From assembly GCF_001427305.1 (NCBI RefSeq), contig NZ_LMFZ01000010.1, forward strand, positions 42,874-106,873: a stretch of DNA of 64,000 nucleotides. The letters run 5' to 3'. Below the pieces are notes generated by a model that was given only the letters and a program-made list of their open reading frames with translations, searched no databases and was not told the origin of the DNA. This document shows, one piece after another, positions 53,491-63,294 of the stretch. The stretch's first letter is position 1, and the number at the start of each line of letters is the position of its first letter. The position numbers and the translations under genes are program-made. Source of the DNA: Duganella sp. Root1480D1. GTDB taxonomy: Bacteria; Pseudomonadota; Gammaproteobacteria; Burkholderiales; Burkholderiaceae_D.

Positions 53491-54480
53491 TCAGTTCACG
53501 CGCGTGACCATCATTCCTGCCCGCAGGCCGATGCGAACGTCGGGATTGGGAAAGACCACCAGTTCTTCGTCGTGCTGCACGGTATAGACGGTGTCGCCGT
53601 CGCGAGCGATCTCGTCCCCCTTTTTCAGTGCCGTGAAATTCTGCGTGTCCTTGCCGAAGGCCATCTGAAAGTTGTCGCTCAGCTTGATGATGTTCTGCGC
53701 GACCTTGAAGACGTGCGGCTGGTTGGCAGCTTGCTCAGGAGCTTTGCCGCGCAGCAGCCGGTCCAATGCCAGCTTGGCGTCCTCGAACTGCGTGAGGTCG
53801 TTCTGGCCCAGGGTGCCAATGCGGCCCAATTCAATCGTGGTGCCGGCGGCGGCATGGTGCTCGGCGCTGTAATAGCTGTAGGTGCCGGCCGACGAAGGAT
53901 TCATGATGATGGCGCCGATGGCGGCCTCGCCCAGCCAGCCCACCAATTGCCGCTTCGCTTCTTCGGCAATCAGGTCGGGGACAATGGCGAAGGTTGGGTA
54001 CACGCTCGGGCGGATTGCGGTGTGCAGGTCGAGGTGCCAGCGCTCTTTGCCGGCGTTGGCGAAGAATTCGCTGGTGGCGGAGATCATCACGTCGGCGCGT
54101 GCGGCTTCGGCGGTGCCGGCCAGCGTGCCGCGTTCGGCGCGGAACATGCGGTTCAGGTCCGCATCGATGAAGCGCTTGGCCTGGCGGATGGCGCCGATGT
54201 TGCCGACGCAGAGCATCAGGTCGACTTGCAGCGCCTGCGGTTCTCGCGCCAGGGCGTCAAGCAGGTAGGCTACCAGTTCGATTGGACCGGTTTCGTCGCC
54301 GTGCACGCCGACCGAGAGCAGCACTGCCGGGCGGCCAGGCTGCTGGCTGCGGAGGGTGAGGATGCCGTCGGCGGGTTGGCCGACCTTGAAGCCGGCGCTG
54401 GTGAAACTGCTTGCTACCGCGCTGAAGTCGGCTTCAGCGAGGGCGCGCACTGCGGGGGGGATTGTTTGATTGTCTGCCAT
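53491..54480 (-). CDS. astE: succinylglutamate desuccinylase
   Basis: Last step of the arginine succinyltransferase pathway: N-succinylglutamate to succinate and glutamate. The 329-residue protein is a zinc enzyme of the AstE/AspA family: GVHGDETGPIEL provides the first His and Glu ligands, DLHTAIRP a later His. It is separated from the rest of the ast genes by gdhB. Upstream of its ATG is no strong ribosome site but a degenerate copy of palindrome family 1. Confidence 0.93.
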   Translation of the reverse strand: MADNQTIPPAVRALAEADFSAVASSFTSAGFKVGQPADGILTLRSQQPGRPAVLLSVGVHGDETGPIELVAYLLDALAREPQALQVDLMLCVGNIGAIRQAKRFIDADLNRMFRAERGTLAGTAEAARADVMISATSEFFANAGKERWHLDLHTAIRPSVYPTFAIVPDLIAEEAKRQLVGWLGEAAIGAIIMNPSSAGTYSYYSAEHHAAAGTTIELGRIGTLGQNDLTQFEDAKLALDRLLRGKAPEQAANQPHVFKVAQNIIKLSDNFQMAFGKDTQNFTALKKGDEIARDGDTVYTVQHDEELVVFPNPDVRIGLRAGMMVTRVN

Positions 54481-54510
54481 TCTTTGTTGCTGTTTCTTTT
54501 CTGCTCCGCG

Positions 54511-54584
54511 AAAACCGATAAATCGGTGTCTGACCCGCAGGGTCCGACACCCATCCTGCGGCGGCCGCTGGTTTACCGGGTTCA
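54511..54584. repeat. degenerate palindromic repeat (family 1) between gdhB and astE
   Basis: Inner arms GGTGTCTGACCC (54525-54536) and GGGTCCGACACC (54540-54551) around GCA, with one mismatch. The left flank AAAACCGATAAATC and right flank GGTTTACCGGGTT are the imperfect outer arms; the right flank abuts the gdhB stop codon (54582-54584). It is expected to form a hairpin in the transcript between gdhB and astE. Confidence 0.75.
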
Positions 54585-57500
54585 GGCTGCCAGGCCGACG
54601 GCGTTGACCGCCTCCGACAACGCCCACACATCCAGCATCGCCTGCTCCAGGTCCGCCGAGGCGGCATAGCCGGACAAGCCCAGGGTGCAGGTCACCAGCT
54701 CCACCGCTTCGGCCGCATCATGGCCGTTGGTGGCGCGTGCCAGCACCTGCGACAGCAATTTCTGCTGCGTGCGGCGCAAGGCCTGCTGTGCGTAGCTGCG
54801 CAGCTGTTCCTGCGATTTCGAGGTAGCCGGCAGCTTCAGGCCGCGTTCCAGCGTATCGATGCCGGCCTGCGAACGCAGCGCCATGCCCACCGCCAGGAAG
54901 CCCGGCAGGTCCATGCCAGCAGGACGCTTGACCGACAGCGCCGCGAACACGAACGCAGCCACGCCTTCCAGCGCATCGACCGCATTCCATGCCTGCACGA
55001 ACTCGGCACGCAGGCCGCTGTGGGTTGCCGCTTCCGACTGCACGTCCGAAGCCATCTTGCGCACGGTAGCAGGATCGGCGAACAGCTTGGCCAGTTCCGC
55101 AATGCCGGCGCCACGCAGTTGGTCCTTCGGTACCGCCAGCACGCCTTCCATCACCGCCTTCAGCATGGCGCGGGTGCGCACATCGACGCGCATCGCCACA
55201 TTGCGCGGGACGTTCAGCGCGTCCGCATCCAGCGTGTCGAAGACCGGCGCCAGGTCCAGCGCGGACCACGCCTGGCCCCAGGCCAGAATCACGTCCTGTT
55301 CGCTGCAATTGTTGGCAGCAGCCAGGTCGCGGATCATCAACGGGCCGCAACGGTTCACCACTTCATTGGCAAGCACGGTCGCCAGGATGGCATTTGACAG
55401 CGGGTGGTGCAGCGGCGGACGGGTGGCCACCAGTTGTTCAGGGAAGTAAGGACGCAGCACCTTCTCCGCCCAGCTTTCGTCCGTCAGCGGCATGGCCGAC
55501 AGCAGGCGCTTGTAGCGGTTCTTCACGTTGGCGATCACCACCGCCAGTTCCGGCGTGGTCAGGCCGCGGCCATCGGCCTTGCGGCGCGCCAGTTCGGCCA
55601 CGCTTGGCAGGTGCTCCAGTTCGCGCGACAGCGCGCCCTCCTCTTCCAGGTCCGCGATCAGGTCGGCGTAGCCGTCCTGCACATGCGATTCGGACTGGGC
55701 CTGGAATTCGCGCACCAGCAGGCGCGTTTGCTGCGTGTTGTCGCGCAGGACCAGACGTTCCACTTCCATGGTCATGTCGTTCAGCAGCTGGTTGCGGGCT
55801 GCCTCGGTGGTCTGGCCGGCATTGACTTCCACGTCCAGCCACATCTTGCAGTTCACTTCGTGGTCGGAGCAATCCACGCCGGCCGAGTTGTCGATCGCAT
55901 CGGTGAAGATGCGGCCGCCGGCCAGGGCGAATTCGATGCGGCCTGCCTGGGTCGCGCCCAGGTTGCCGCCTTCCGCCACCACCTTGCAGCGCAGCTCATT
56001 GCCGCTGACGCGGATATTGTCGTTGGCGCGGTCTTTCACCTGCGCGTGGGTTTCGGCCGACGATTTGATGTAGGTACCGATGCCGCCGTTGTAGAACAGG
56101 TCCACTGGGGCCAGCAGGATGCGGTGCATCAGCTCTTCCGGCGTCAGCGAAGTTTCTGCGATGTCCAGCGCGGAACGGATTTCAGGCGACAGCTCGATGG
56201 TGCGGGCGGTACGCGGGAACACGCCGCCGCCTTTCGAGATCAGTTCCTTGTTGTAGTCCTCCCACGAGGAGCGCGGCAGCGCGAACATGCGCTGGCGTTC
56301 GGTGAAGGATTTCGCGGTATCCGGATTCGGGTCCAGGAAGATGTGGCGGTGGTCGAAGGCCGCCAGCAGCTTGATCTGGTGCGACAGCAGCACGCCGTTG
56401 CCGAAAACGTCGCCCGACATATCGCCTACGCCCACCACGGTAAACGGGGTGGTGTTCATGTCGTGGCCCATCTCGTAGAAGTGGCGCTTGACCGCTTCGA
56501 ACGCGCCCTTGGCGGTAATGCCCATCTTCTTGTGGTCATAGCCGTTGGAGCCGCCGGAAGCGAACGCGTCGCCCAGCCAGAAGCCACGCTTCACGGCGAT
56601 GCTGTTGGCGATGTCGGAGAAGGTCGCGGTGCCCTTGTCGGCAGCCACCACCAGGTAGGGATCGTCGTTGTCGTAGCGGACCGTGTCTTCAGGCGCAACG
56701 ATCTTGCCCAGCACGCGGTTGTCGGTCATTTCCAGCAGGCTGGCGATGAACAGGCGGTAGACTGCTTCGCCTTCCGCAGCCACCACGTCGCGCGGCGCGT
56801 CTTTGGGCATCTGCTTGCAGACGAAGCCGCCCTTGGCGCCGGCCGGCACGATCACGGCGTTCTTCACCATCTGCGCCTTCACCAGGCCCAGGACTTCGGT
56901 ACGGTAGTCTTCCATGCGGTCCGACCAGCGCAGGCCGCCGCGGGCGACCGGGCCGCCGCGCAGGTGCACGCCTTCGAAGCGGCGCGAGAACACGTAGATC
57001 TCGCGGAACGGACGCGGTTCCGGCACCAGGTGCAGGTTGCTGGTATCGAACTTGAAGATGATCTTGTCGCCCTGGCCCGCGTTCTGGAAGTAGTTGGTGC
57101 GCAGGGTTGCCAGCATCAGGTCGATCATGGCCGCGAAGATCACTTCGGTGTCGGCATGGTTGATCGAGGACAGGCGGCCCTTGATGGCCAGCAGCTTGTC
57201 CTTGGCTGCGGTGCGGGTGGCTTCCGGCAGCGCTGGATCGAAGCGCTCTTTCCATGCGTCGACCAGTTCCTTCACCAGCGCCGGATGGCGGCGCAGGATC
57301 TCCGCCATGTAGCGCACGGTGAACTGGGTGCCGGCCTGGCGCCAGTAGCTCATGTAAGCACGCACCAGTTGCACTTCGCGCAGGCGCAGGCCGCCTTCAA
57401 CCACCAGGCCATTCAGGCGGCCATCTTCGGCTTCGTTGTTGAACAGGGCGTTGAACAGGTCTTCCGCCACTTGCACCACGCCTGGGCGCGACAGCTCGAG

Positions 57501-59282
57501 CGCGCTCTGCGCATCGACCGCCAGGCTGGTCACGTAATGCTTCTTGCCGTCCGCGGTGCGAATGGTGTGTGCGGATTCGCGCTCGATGGCGACGCCGGCG
57601 TTATGCAGCGCCGGCAGGATCGACGACAGTGCAGGCACGCGGTCCACCGAATACAGGCGGATGGTGGTAGAGGCATTGCCGTCCGATGGCAGCTCGACGC
57701 GCACGGCGACGCGTTCGTCGACGCCATTGCGCAGGATCTTGTCCAGGTCGTGGAAAGCCACGGCAGGCGGCGTTGCGGCCACGTAGTCGACCGGCAGCGT
57801 GGAGCACAGCTTGCGCAAGCTGTTGCGCAGCGGTTCCTCGCCAACCTTGTCGGCCAGTTCCGAGAATTGGTCGTGCCAGCCGTCCAGCACCGTCAGCAGC
57901 GGACGCTGGATATCGCTTTCCAGGTCCAGCGGATAGCGCGCAGCGTGGGCGATCAGGTACAGGCGGGCCAGCGGGCCGTCCGACACCAGGGTCTGCGAGC
58001 TGACGTGGGTGGCGCCCGAGCTTTCCTGCAGGGCGCGCGCCAGCGCGTGCGCCACCGACGCGGAGTAGCGTTCGCGCGGCAGGTAGACCAGCACGTTCAG
58101 GTGGCGGGCATAGACGTCGCGGCGGGCGAACACTTTGGCGCGCGGCTGCTTGTACAGCGACACCACCGCGCCGCACACTTCGGCCAGCCATTCCGGTTCC
58201 GCTTCCAGCGCTTCGGTGCGCGGCAGCGACTCCAGGATCTCGATGAATTTCTCGGCGCGGAAGCCGGTCTCGCGCACGCCGGCAATCTTCAGCACTTGCG
58301 CAATGCGGCCGCGTGCGAACGGCAGGCGGGCCAGCGGGGTCAGGTTGGCGGCGCGGGTGAACAGGCCGACGAAGCAATGCTCGCCCAGGATGGCGCCCTT
58401 GCCGTCGGTGTGGCGCACACCGATGAAGTCCAGCGACTGGTCGCGGTGCAGCGTGCCGCCCACGTCGGCCTTGACGATCGACAGGGTGTGGGCGCGCTTG
58501 GACAGTGTGTCGAAGTCGCCAGGAATATTGGCCAGGCAGGTGCCGTAGATCGGGTGCGCGGTGTCTTGCAGCACGCCGATGCGGCTAGGGATGTCGCGTT
58601 CCAGTTCGCGCGCACCCGGCTTCACCTGATAGTAGGCGTAGCCGTGCACTTCGAAGCCTTCGTCGCGGGCCCACTGCAGGAAGGCAGCAACTTCCTGCCC
58701 TTCTTCGCCATGGCCTGCGGAGTCGGTGGCGACGGCGGTGAAGCGCTCCTTCATTGCGGCCTGGTCGCGTTTCACGACGGCGGCGTCACGCGCCACCATT
58801 TCAATGCGGTCGGTCAGTTCTTTCAGTGCGCCGTCTTCCAGCTTTTCGGACAGCAGGCACAGGACCATGGACTCAAGCTTGTCGCCCTTCTGGCCGACGG
58901 CTTCAACGCTGCCATCGGTGCTGCGGCGCACCGGCAGCACGGCGTTCAGCACGCCGTTGGAGCCGACCCGCAGCTTGCGCATGGCGATCACGATGGAGTC
59001 GACCAGGTAAGGCATGTCGTCGTTGACGATCAGCAGCGCGGTGGCATGGCCGCCGCGTGCTTCCTGATATTGGAGCTTGGCGATCTGGCAACCGGAACCG
59101 GTGCGCTTGGCCAATTGGGTGAAACCTTCCACAAGGACCGGGGCCAGGCTGCCAGGGGACAGGTCGGCCAGGTCTTCATCGTCCAGGGAGCCGAGCCAGG
59201 CTTCGATCAGTTGCGCAATCGGGCCGCTGGCTTTGACCAGTTCGAGCGTTTGCTTGCGCAACTCTTGTGGCATTTGTTTCAT
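54582..59282 (-). CDS. gdhB: large NAD-dependent glutamate dehydrogenase (GDH-180 class)
   Basis: A 1566-residue enzyme oxidising glutamate to 2-oxoglutarate and ammonia. A long N-terminal part (about 700 residues, with ACT-like segments) precedes the dehydrogenase core: RGGLRWSDRMEDYRTEVLGL, the lysine-bearing VPAGAKGGFVCK, and the NAD-binding VVGVGDMSGDVFGNG. A C-terminal helical domain follows. ATG 59282 is supported by GGAGAAG 3-4 bases upstream. An apparent TTG start 18 codons earlier is unlikely. It is placed between astB and astE, so it can consume glutamate produced by AstC/AstE. Confidence 0.95.
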   Translation of the reverse strand: MKQMPQELRKQTLELVKASGPIAQLIEAWLGSLDDEDLADLSPGSLAPVLVEGFTQLAKRTGSGCQIAKLQYQEARGGHATALLIVNDDMPYLVDSIVIAMRKLRVGSNGVLNAVLPVRRSTDGSVEAVGQKGDKLESMVLCLLSEKLEDGALKELTDRIEMVARDAAVVKRDQAAMKERFTAVATDSAGHGEEGQEVAAFLQWARDEGFEVHGYAYYQVKPGARELERDIPSRIGVLQDTAHPIYGTCLANIPGDFDTLSKRAHTLSIVKADVGGTLHRDQSLDFIGVRHTDGKGAILGEHCFVGLFTRAANLTPLARLPFARGRIAQVLKIAGVRETGFRAEKFIEILESLPRTEALEAEPEWLAEVCGAVVSLYKQPRAKVFARRDVYARHLNVLVYLPRERYSASVAHALARALQESSGATHVSSQTLVSDGPLARLYLIAHAARYPLDLESDIQRPLLTVLDGWHDQFSELADKVGEEPLRNSLRKLCSTLPVDYVAATPPAVAFHDLDKILRNGVDERVAVRVELPSDGNASTTIRLYSVDRVPALSSILPALHNAGVAIERESAHTIRTADGKKHYVTSLAVDAQSALELSRPGVVQVAEDLFNALFNNEAEDGRLNGLVVEGGLRLREVQLVRAYMSYWRQAGTQFTVRYMAEILRRHPALVKELVDAWKERFDPALPEATRTAAKDKLLAIKGRLSSINHADTEVIFAAMIDLMLATLRTNYFQNAGQGDKIIFKFDTSNLHLVPEPRPFREIYVFSRRFEGVHLRGGPVARGGLRWSDRMEDYRTEVLGLVKAQMVKNAVIVPAGAKGGFVCKQMPKDAPRDVVAAEGEAVYRLFIASLLEMTDNRVLGKIVAPEDTVRYDNDDPYLVVAADKGTATFSDIANSIAVKRGFWLGDAFASGGSNGYDHKKMGITAKGAFEAVKRHFYEMGHDMNTTPFTVVGVGDMSGDVFGNGVLLSHQIKLLAAFDHRHIFLDPNPDTAKSFTERQRMFALPRSSWEDYNKELISKGGGVFPRTARTIELSPEIRSALDIAETSLTPEELMHRILLAPVDLFYNGGIGTYIKSSAETHAQVKDRANDNIRVSGNELRCKVVAEGGNLGATQAGRIEFALAGGRIFTDAIDNSAGVDCSDHEVNCKMWLDVEVNAGQTTEAARNQLLNDMTMEVERLVLRDNTQQTRLLVREFQAQSESHVQDGYADLIADLEEEGALSRELEHLPSVAELARRKADGRGLTTPELAVVIANVKNRYKRLLSAMPLTDESWAEKVLRPYFPEQLVATRPPLHHPLSNAILATVLANEVVNRCGPLMIRDLAAANNCSEQDVILAWGQAWSALDLAPVFDTLDADALNVPRNVAMRVDVRTRAMLKAVMEGVLAVPKDQLRGAGIAELAKLFADPATVRKMASDVQSEAATHSGLRAEFVQAWNAVDALEGVAAFVFAALSVKRPAGMDLPGFLAVGMALRSQAGIDTLERGLKLPATSKSQEQLRSYAQQALRRTQQKLLSQVLARATNGHDAAEAVELVTCTLGLSGYAASADLEQAMLDVWALSEAVNAVGLAA

Positions 59283-59379
59283 CTGCTTCTCCAAATACGT
59301 TGTAGGTATCTTCTTTTTTTCAAACCGGCTGCTCAATGCCCAAAGGTGCTTTTAACGCCCCAGCCTACGAACAGACAGG

Positions 59380-59419
59380 TGTCTGACCCTGCGGGTCAGA
59401 CATCGGTTTACCGGTTTTA
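59380..59419. repeat. palindromic repeat (family 1) between astB and gdhB
   Basis: A 10-bp perfect inner stem TGTCTGACCC/GGGTCAGACA (59380-59389, 59393-59402), loop TGC, followed by TCGGTTTACCGGTTTTA that runs into the astB stop codon (59417-59419). The other outer arm is missing. In the transcript a hairpin would form between astB and gdhB. Confidence 0.78.
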
Positions 59420-60757
59420 CAGATCGTACAGGCCGGGTAAGCCCAAAATCTGTTCCAGCTCTTTCAATGCGGTATGCACTTCAACAGCCAATTGCGGATC
59501 TGCCAAATCTTCAGGTTCCAAATGGTCGCGGTAATGCTTCTCCACCCATGCGACCAGGCTATGGTACAGCGTTTCGGTCATGACCACACCCTGGTGCATG
59601 GCCGCTGCCTCCTCCCCGGTCAACGCTACGCGCAGGCGCAGGCAAGCCGGTCCGCCGCCATTGCGCATCGACTGGCGCAGGTCGAAGTGAATCAGTTCAT
59701 CGACCGGGCCGCCGGAAGAAACCAGCTTCTCCAGGAAGGCCGCAACAGCCGGGATCTCCTGGCATTCGTGCGGCGTAACCAGCGCCATCTTGCCGTCCGG
59801 CTTGGACAGCAATTGGGTATTGAACAGGTAGGACGAAACCGCGTCTACCACCGACACTTCGGTAGTCGGCACGCGAACCGCAATCAGTTCGGCACCAACG
59901 CCCTGCATGGCAGCACGGATCGAGGCCAGCGCCTCCTGTTCGTCGGCGAAAGCCTGCTCGTGATAGAACAGTACATTGCAGTTGCCCACCGCGATCACGT
60001 CGTTGTGGAACACGCCCTGGTCGATCAGGTCCGGATTCTGCTGCACGAACACGCAGCGCGCTGGATCCAGGCCATGCAGGCGAGCTACAGCTTTCGAAGC
60101 TTCCAGCGTATGGCGGGCCGGGAATTTTTTCGGCGCCGGAGCGTTCGGATCGAACTCCACGCGTCCGTACACGAACAGCTCCACGGCAGGATTGCCATGC
60201 TGGTCGCACAGGCGGGTATGATTCGCCGCGCCTTCATCGCCGAAGGCCGGCGTGCCAGGCAGTGCGTCGTGGACGGCGAAGAAGCGTTCATCCTTGAAGA
60301 TGGCGCGCAGCGCGCGCGCCGACTGCACGTGCTCGAAGGCGCGGTGCAGCTTGTTGTTCAGGTTTGCGGCGGTGAAATGCACGCGGCCATCCCTGGTATC
60401 TGCCGACGGGCTGACGGTGGCGGCATTGGCTGTCCACATCGGCGAAGCCGAGTAGGCGCACGCCAGGATTACCGGCGAGTCGTTGTACGCCTGGGCGATC
60501 ACTTCGGCATCGGTGCCGTTGTAGCCAAGGCTGCGCAGCAGGCCGAAATTGGGACGGTCCTGCGGCGGCAGCAGCGCCTGCGCGAAGCCGCGCCTGGCCA
60601 ACTCACGCATCTTGGCCAGGCCCTGCAGGGCAGCCTGCTTCGGATTGGAAGCGCTCTTGACGTTGTTGAACGACGCCACGTTGCCGAACGACAGGCCGGC
60701 GTAGTTGTGCGACGGCCCAACCAGGCCGTCGAAGTTGTATTCGCGAGCAGTAGGCAT
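59417..60757 (-). CDS. astB: N-succinylarginine dihydrolase
   Basis: Second step of the arginine succinyltransferase pathway: N-succinylarginine to N-succinylornithine, CO2 and 2 NH3. The 446-residue protein has the catalytic triad motifs [11 protein letters not shown] (Glu), [10 protein letters not shown] (His) and [11 protein letters not shown] (Cys). Length matches E. coli AstB (447). ATG 60757 has GAGG 6 bases upstream; ATG 60763 would have the site at zero spacing. It follows astD by 8 bp. Confidence 0.96.
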   Translation of the reverse strand: MPTAREYNFDGLVGPSHNYAGLSFGNVASFNNVKSASNPKQAALQGLAKMRELARRGFAQALLPPQDRPNFGLLRSLGYNGTDAEVIAQAYNDSPVILACAYSASPMWTANAATVSPSADTRDGRVHFTAANLNNKLHRAFEHVQSARALRAIFKDERFFAVHDALPGTPAFGDEGAANHTRLCDQHGNPAVELFVYGRVEFDPNAPAPKKFPARHTLEASKAVARLHGLDPARCVFVQQNPDLIDQGVFHNDVIAVGNCNVLFYHEQAFADEQEALASIRAAMQGVGAELIAVRVPTTEVSVVDAVSSYLFNTQLLSKPDGKMALVTPHECQEIPAVAAFLEKLVSSGGPVDELIHFDLRQSMRNGGGPACLRLRVALTGEEAAAMHQGVVMTETLYHSLVAWVEKHYRDHLEPEDLADPQLAVEVHTALKELEQILGLPGLYDL

Positions 60758-60765
60758 GGCCATCC

Positions 60766-62235
60766 TCAGAAGTTCATGCCAGGCGACAGCTTGGCAGGCA
60801 TTTCAAGGGCGCCGTTCTCAATCGAAGCGACCGGGTAGGCGCAGTAGTCCGCTGCATAGTATGCGCTAGGACGATGGTTGCCGGACTTGCCGACGCCGCC
60901 GAACGGTGCCGAGCTGGCCGCGCCGGTAGTCGGACGATTCCAGTTCACGATGCCGGCGCGGGCGCGCAGCTGGAACTTCTGCCACAGCGATTCGTCGGTC
61001 GACAGCAGGGCTGCAGCCAGGCCGTAGCCGGTGTTGTTGGCAGCCCGGATAGCTGCGTCGAAATCGTCGACGCGGACGATCTGGGCCAGCGGGCCGAACC
61101 ATTCTTCGTCAGGAATGCCCTTGGCGTCGGTGGTGTCGACGATGCCGGCGGAAACGAAACCGGTACCCGGTTCCAGTTGGCGCATTTCCAGCAGCATCTT
61201 GCCGCCCTTGGCCACCATGTCGGCTTGCGCCTGCACCAGCTTTTCAGCCACGGCAGCGGAAACCACAGGGCCCATGAAGGGCGCTGGTTCGGCAGCAGGG
61301 GCGCCTACGCCCAGCTTCGAAGCCACTTCCACGAAGCGCTTGACGAAGGCATCGCCCTGCTCGCCCTTCTGCACGATCACGCGGCGCGCGCATGTGCAGC
61401 GCTGGCCGGCGGAGATGAAGGACGAGGAAATCGCCATGAACACGGCGGCATCGATGTCGGTAGGGTTCCACACGATCAGCGGGTTATTGCCGCCCATTTC
61501 CAGCGCCAGCAGCTTGCCCGGCTGGCCGCCGAACTGCTTGTGCAGGGCCGCGCCGGTCTGGCTAGAGCCGGTGAACAGCACGCCGTCGATTTCGGTATTC
61601 TGGCCCAGCGCAATGCCGGTTTCGCGGCCGCCGTTGACCAGGTTGATCACACCGGCAGGCACGCCAGCCTTTTCCCACAACGCGACGGTCTTGATGGCAG
61701 TGCGCGGCGCGTATTCGCTAGGCTTGAACACCACGGTGTTACCCGCGATCAGCGCAGGAACGATATGGCCGTTCGGCAGGTGGCCCGGGAAGTTGTATGG
61801 GCCGAACACGCCGAACACGCCATGCGGACGGTGGCGCAGCACCGCTTCGCCATCGGCGACCTTGTTGCGGGTTTCGCCGGTGCGGTTGCCGTAGGAGGTT
61901 ACGGAGATGTCGACCTTGTTGGCCATGGTGGTCACTTCGGTGCGCGCTTCCCACAGCGGCTTGCCGACTTCTTCGGAAATGGTCTGCGCCAGGTCTTCCG
62001 CGTTTTCCTTCAGCAGGTCGCGGAACCTGGTGACGATGGCGATGCGCTCTTCCAGCGGACGGTAGGCCCAGGCTTCGAAGGCGGCGCGCGCGGCCTGCGC
62101 GGCTTCCGCCACGTCGTCAGCGGTCGATTCCTGCGACGAATAGATATGCTTGCCGGTGGCCGGGTTGGTGGTCACGATGGTCTCGCCGTGGCCGGATTTC
62201 CATTGGCCGTTGATGAAATTGCTCAGTTCAGACAT
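60766..62235 (-). CDS. astD: succinylglutamate semialdehyde dehydrogenase
   Basis: NAD-dependent aldehyde dehydrogenase of the arginine succinyltransferase pathway (489 residues). Catalytic Glu is in [14 protein letters not shown] and the nucleophile Cys in [14 protein letters not shown]. The cofactor segment [19 protein letters not shown] and [12 protein letters not shown] are intact. It overlaps the preceding astA gene by 8 bp. Confidence 0.96.
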   Translation of the reverse strand: MSELSNFINGQWKSGHGETIVTTNPATGKHIYSSQESTADDVAEAAQAARAAFEAWAYRPLEERIAIVTRFRDLLKENAEDLAQTISEEVGKPLWEARTEVTTMANKVDISVTSYGNRTGETRNKVADGEAVLRHRPHGVFGVFGPYNFPGHLPNGHIVPALIAGNTVVFKPSEYAPRTAIKTVALWEKAGVPAGVINLVNGGRETGIALGQNTEIDGVLFTGSSQTGAALHKQFGGQPGKLLALEMGGNNPLIVWNPTDIDAAVFMAISSSFISAGQRCTCARRVIVQKGEQGDAFVKRFVEVASKLGVGAPAAEPAPFMGPVVSAAVAEKLVQAQADMVAKGGKMLLEMRQLEPGTGFVSAGIVDTTDAKGIPDEEWFGPLAQIVRVDDFDAAIRAANNTGYGLAAALLSTDESLWQKFQLRARAGIVNWNRPTTGAASSAPFGGVGKSGNHRPSAYYAADYCAYPVASIENGALEMPAKLSPGMNF

Positions 62236-63280
62236 TCTGGTTCTTCCTCACGTTGAGAGACAGGGTGCGCACGGTATCGCCGGAGTGGCAGTGCAGCAGT
62301 GCTTGTTCTTCCTTCGACAGGTCAATGCCGCCGTCGGATGGATTGGCGTCGGTCAGGATCATGCGGAAGTCCTGCATGACGGTGTTCGACACCAGGTATG
62401 GTTCGGTGGTGTGCAGCGCGCAGGCGTGGGCCGTGTCGGTATCGCGATCCACGGTTGCCAGTTCGCTGTCGCGCATCGCGCGCAGTTCGGTCACGCGCGC
62501 TTGCAGCACAGGGCCGGCGTCGAAGATGTCGACGTAGCCTTCGTAGTGCAGGCCCTCCTGCTCCAGCAGGCGGCGCGCAGGCGCGGTGGCCTGGTGCACC
62601 TTGCCGATCGCTTCCTGTGCGTCTTTCGGCAGGTAGTCGACGTACAGTGGCTGGCGCGGCATCAGTTCGGCAATGAAGGACTTCTTGCCCAGCGCGGTCA
62701 GGTCGTCCACGTGGTGGAAGTCCATCTTGAAGAAGTAGCGGCCCAGGCCTTCGTAGAAAGGGGAGGTTCCGTCTTCCGCCTGGTAGCCGCGCATCTCGGC
62801 GATGATCTTCTGCTCGAACAGGTGCGGGAACTGGGCGATGAACAGGAAGCGGCTCTTCGATAGCAGCTTGCCGTTATTGCCCTGGCGGTAGTCAGGGTGC
62901 AGGAACAGCGAGCACAACTCGGAGCAGCCGGTCAGGTCGTTCGACAGGTACAGCGTGTCCATGCGGGTGAACACATTCAGCTCGCGGCTGGAGTGCACCA
63001 GGGTGCCGATGCGGTAGTTGTAGAAAGGCTCGGTCAGGCCGACCGCGCCCTTGATGGCGCACACGCCTGCCAGGCGGCCGGTGTCGGTGTCTTCCATCAC
63101 GAACATGTAGTCGCGTTCTTCCGGCGGGATGGTTTCGGCGAAGGACGCCACCGCCACGGCGACGCGGTCGCCCATCATCTTCATGTCCGGCTTGAGCGTG
63201 GTCATGCCGGTGCCTACCTGGCTGGCGAGGTTGAACAGTCCGTCCAGGTCATTCGCTTTAATGGCGCGTACAACTAGCAT
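62228..63280 (-). CDS. astA: arginine N-succinyltransferase, second subunit (AruG-like)
   Basis: A 350-residue acyltransferase of the AstA/AruF-AruG type: MLVVRAIKANDLDGLFNLAS and the family blocks LTGCSELCSLFLHPDYRQGNNG, FPHLFEQKIIAEMRG and FFKMDFHHVDDL. It transfers succinyl from succinyl-CoA to arginine. A second paralogue lies 14 bp upstream, as in Pseudomonas aruF/aruG, where both form a heteromer. It overlaps astD by 8 bp. Confidence 0.94.
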   Translation of the reverse strand: MLVVRAIKANDLDGLFNLASQVGTGMTTLKPDMKMMGDRVAVAVASFAETIPPEERDYMFVMEDTDTGRLAGVCAIKGAVGLTEPFYNYRIGTLVHSSRELNVFTRMDTLYLSNDLTGCSELCSLFLHPDYRQGNNGKLLSKSRFLFIAQFPHLFEQKIIAEMRGYQAEDGTSPFYEGLGRYFFKMDFHHVDDLTALGKKSFIAELMPRQPLYVDYLPKDAQEAIGKVHQATAPARRLLEQEGLHYEGYVDIFDAGPVLQARVTELRAMRDSELATVDRDTDTAHACALHTTEPYLVSNTVMQDFRMILTDANPSDGGIDLSKEEQALLHCHSGDTVRTLSLNVRKNQNV

Positions 63281-63294
63281 AGGTATTCTCGTTC

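Noticed and set aside
55404..59534. Very long open frame (1376 codons) on the plus strand
   Set aside because: It is the antisense of gdhB; high-GC codon bias keeps the opposite frame open. The minus-strand product has clear dehydrogenase motifs.
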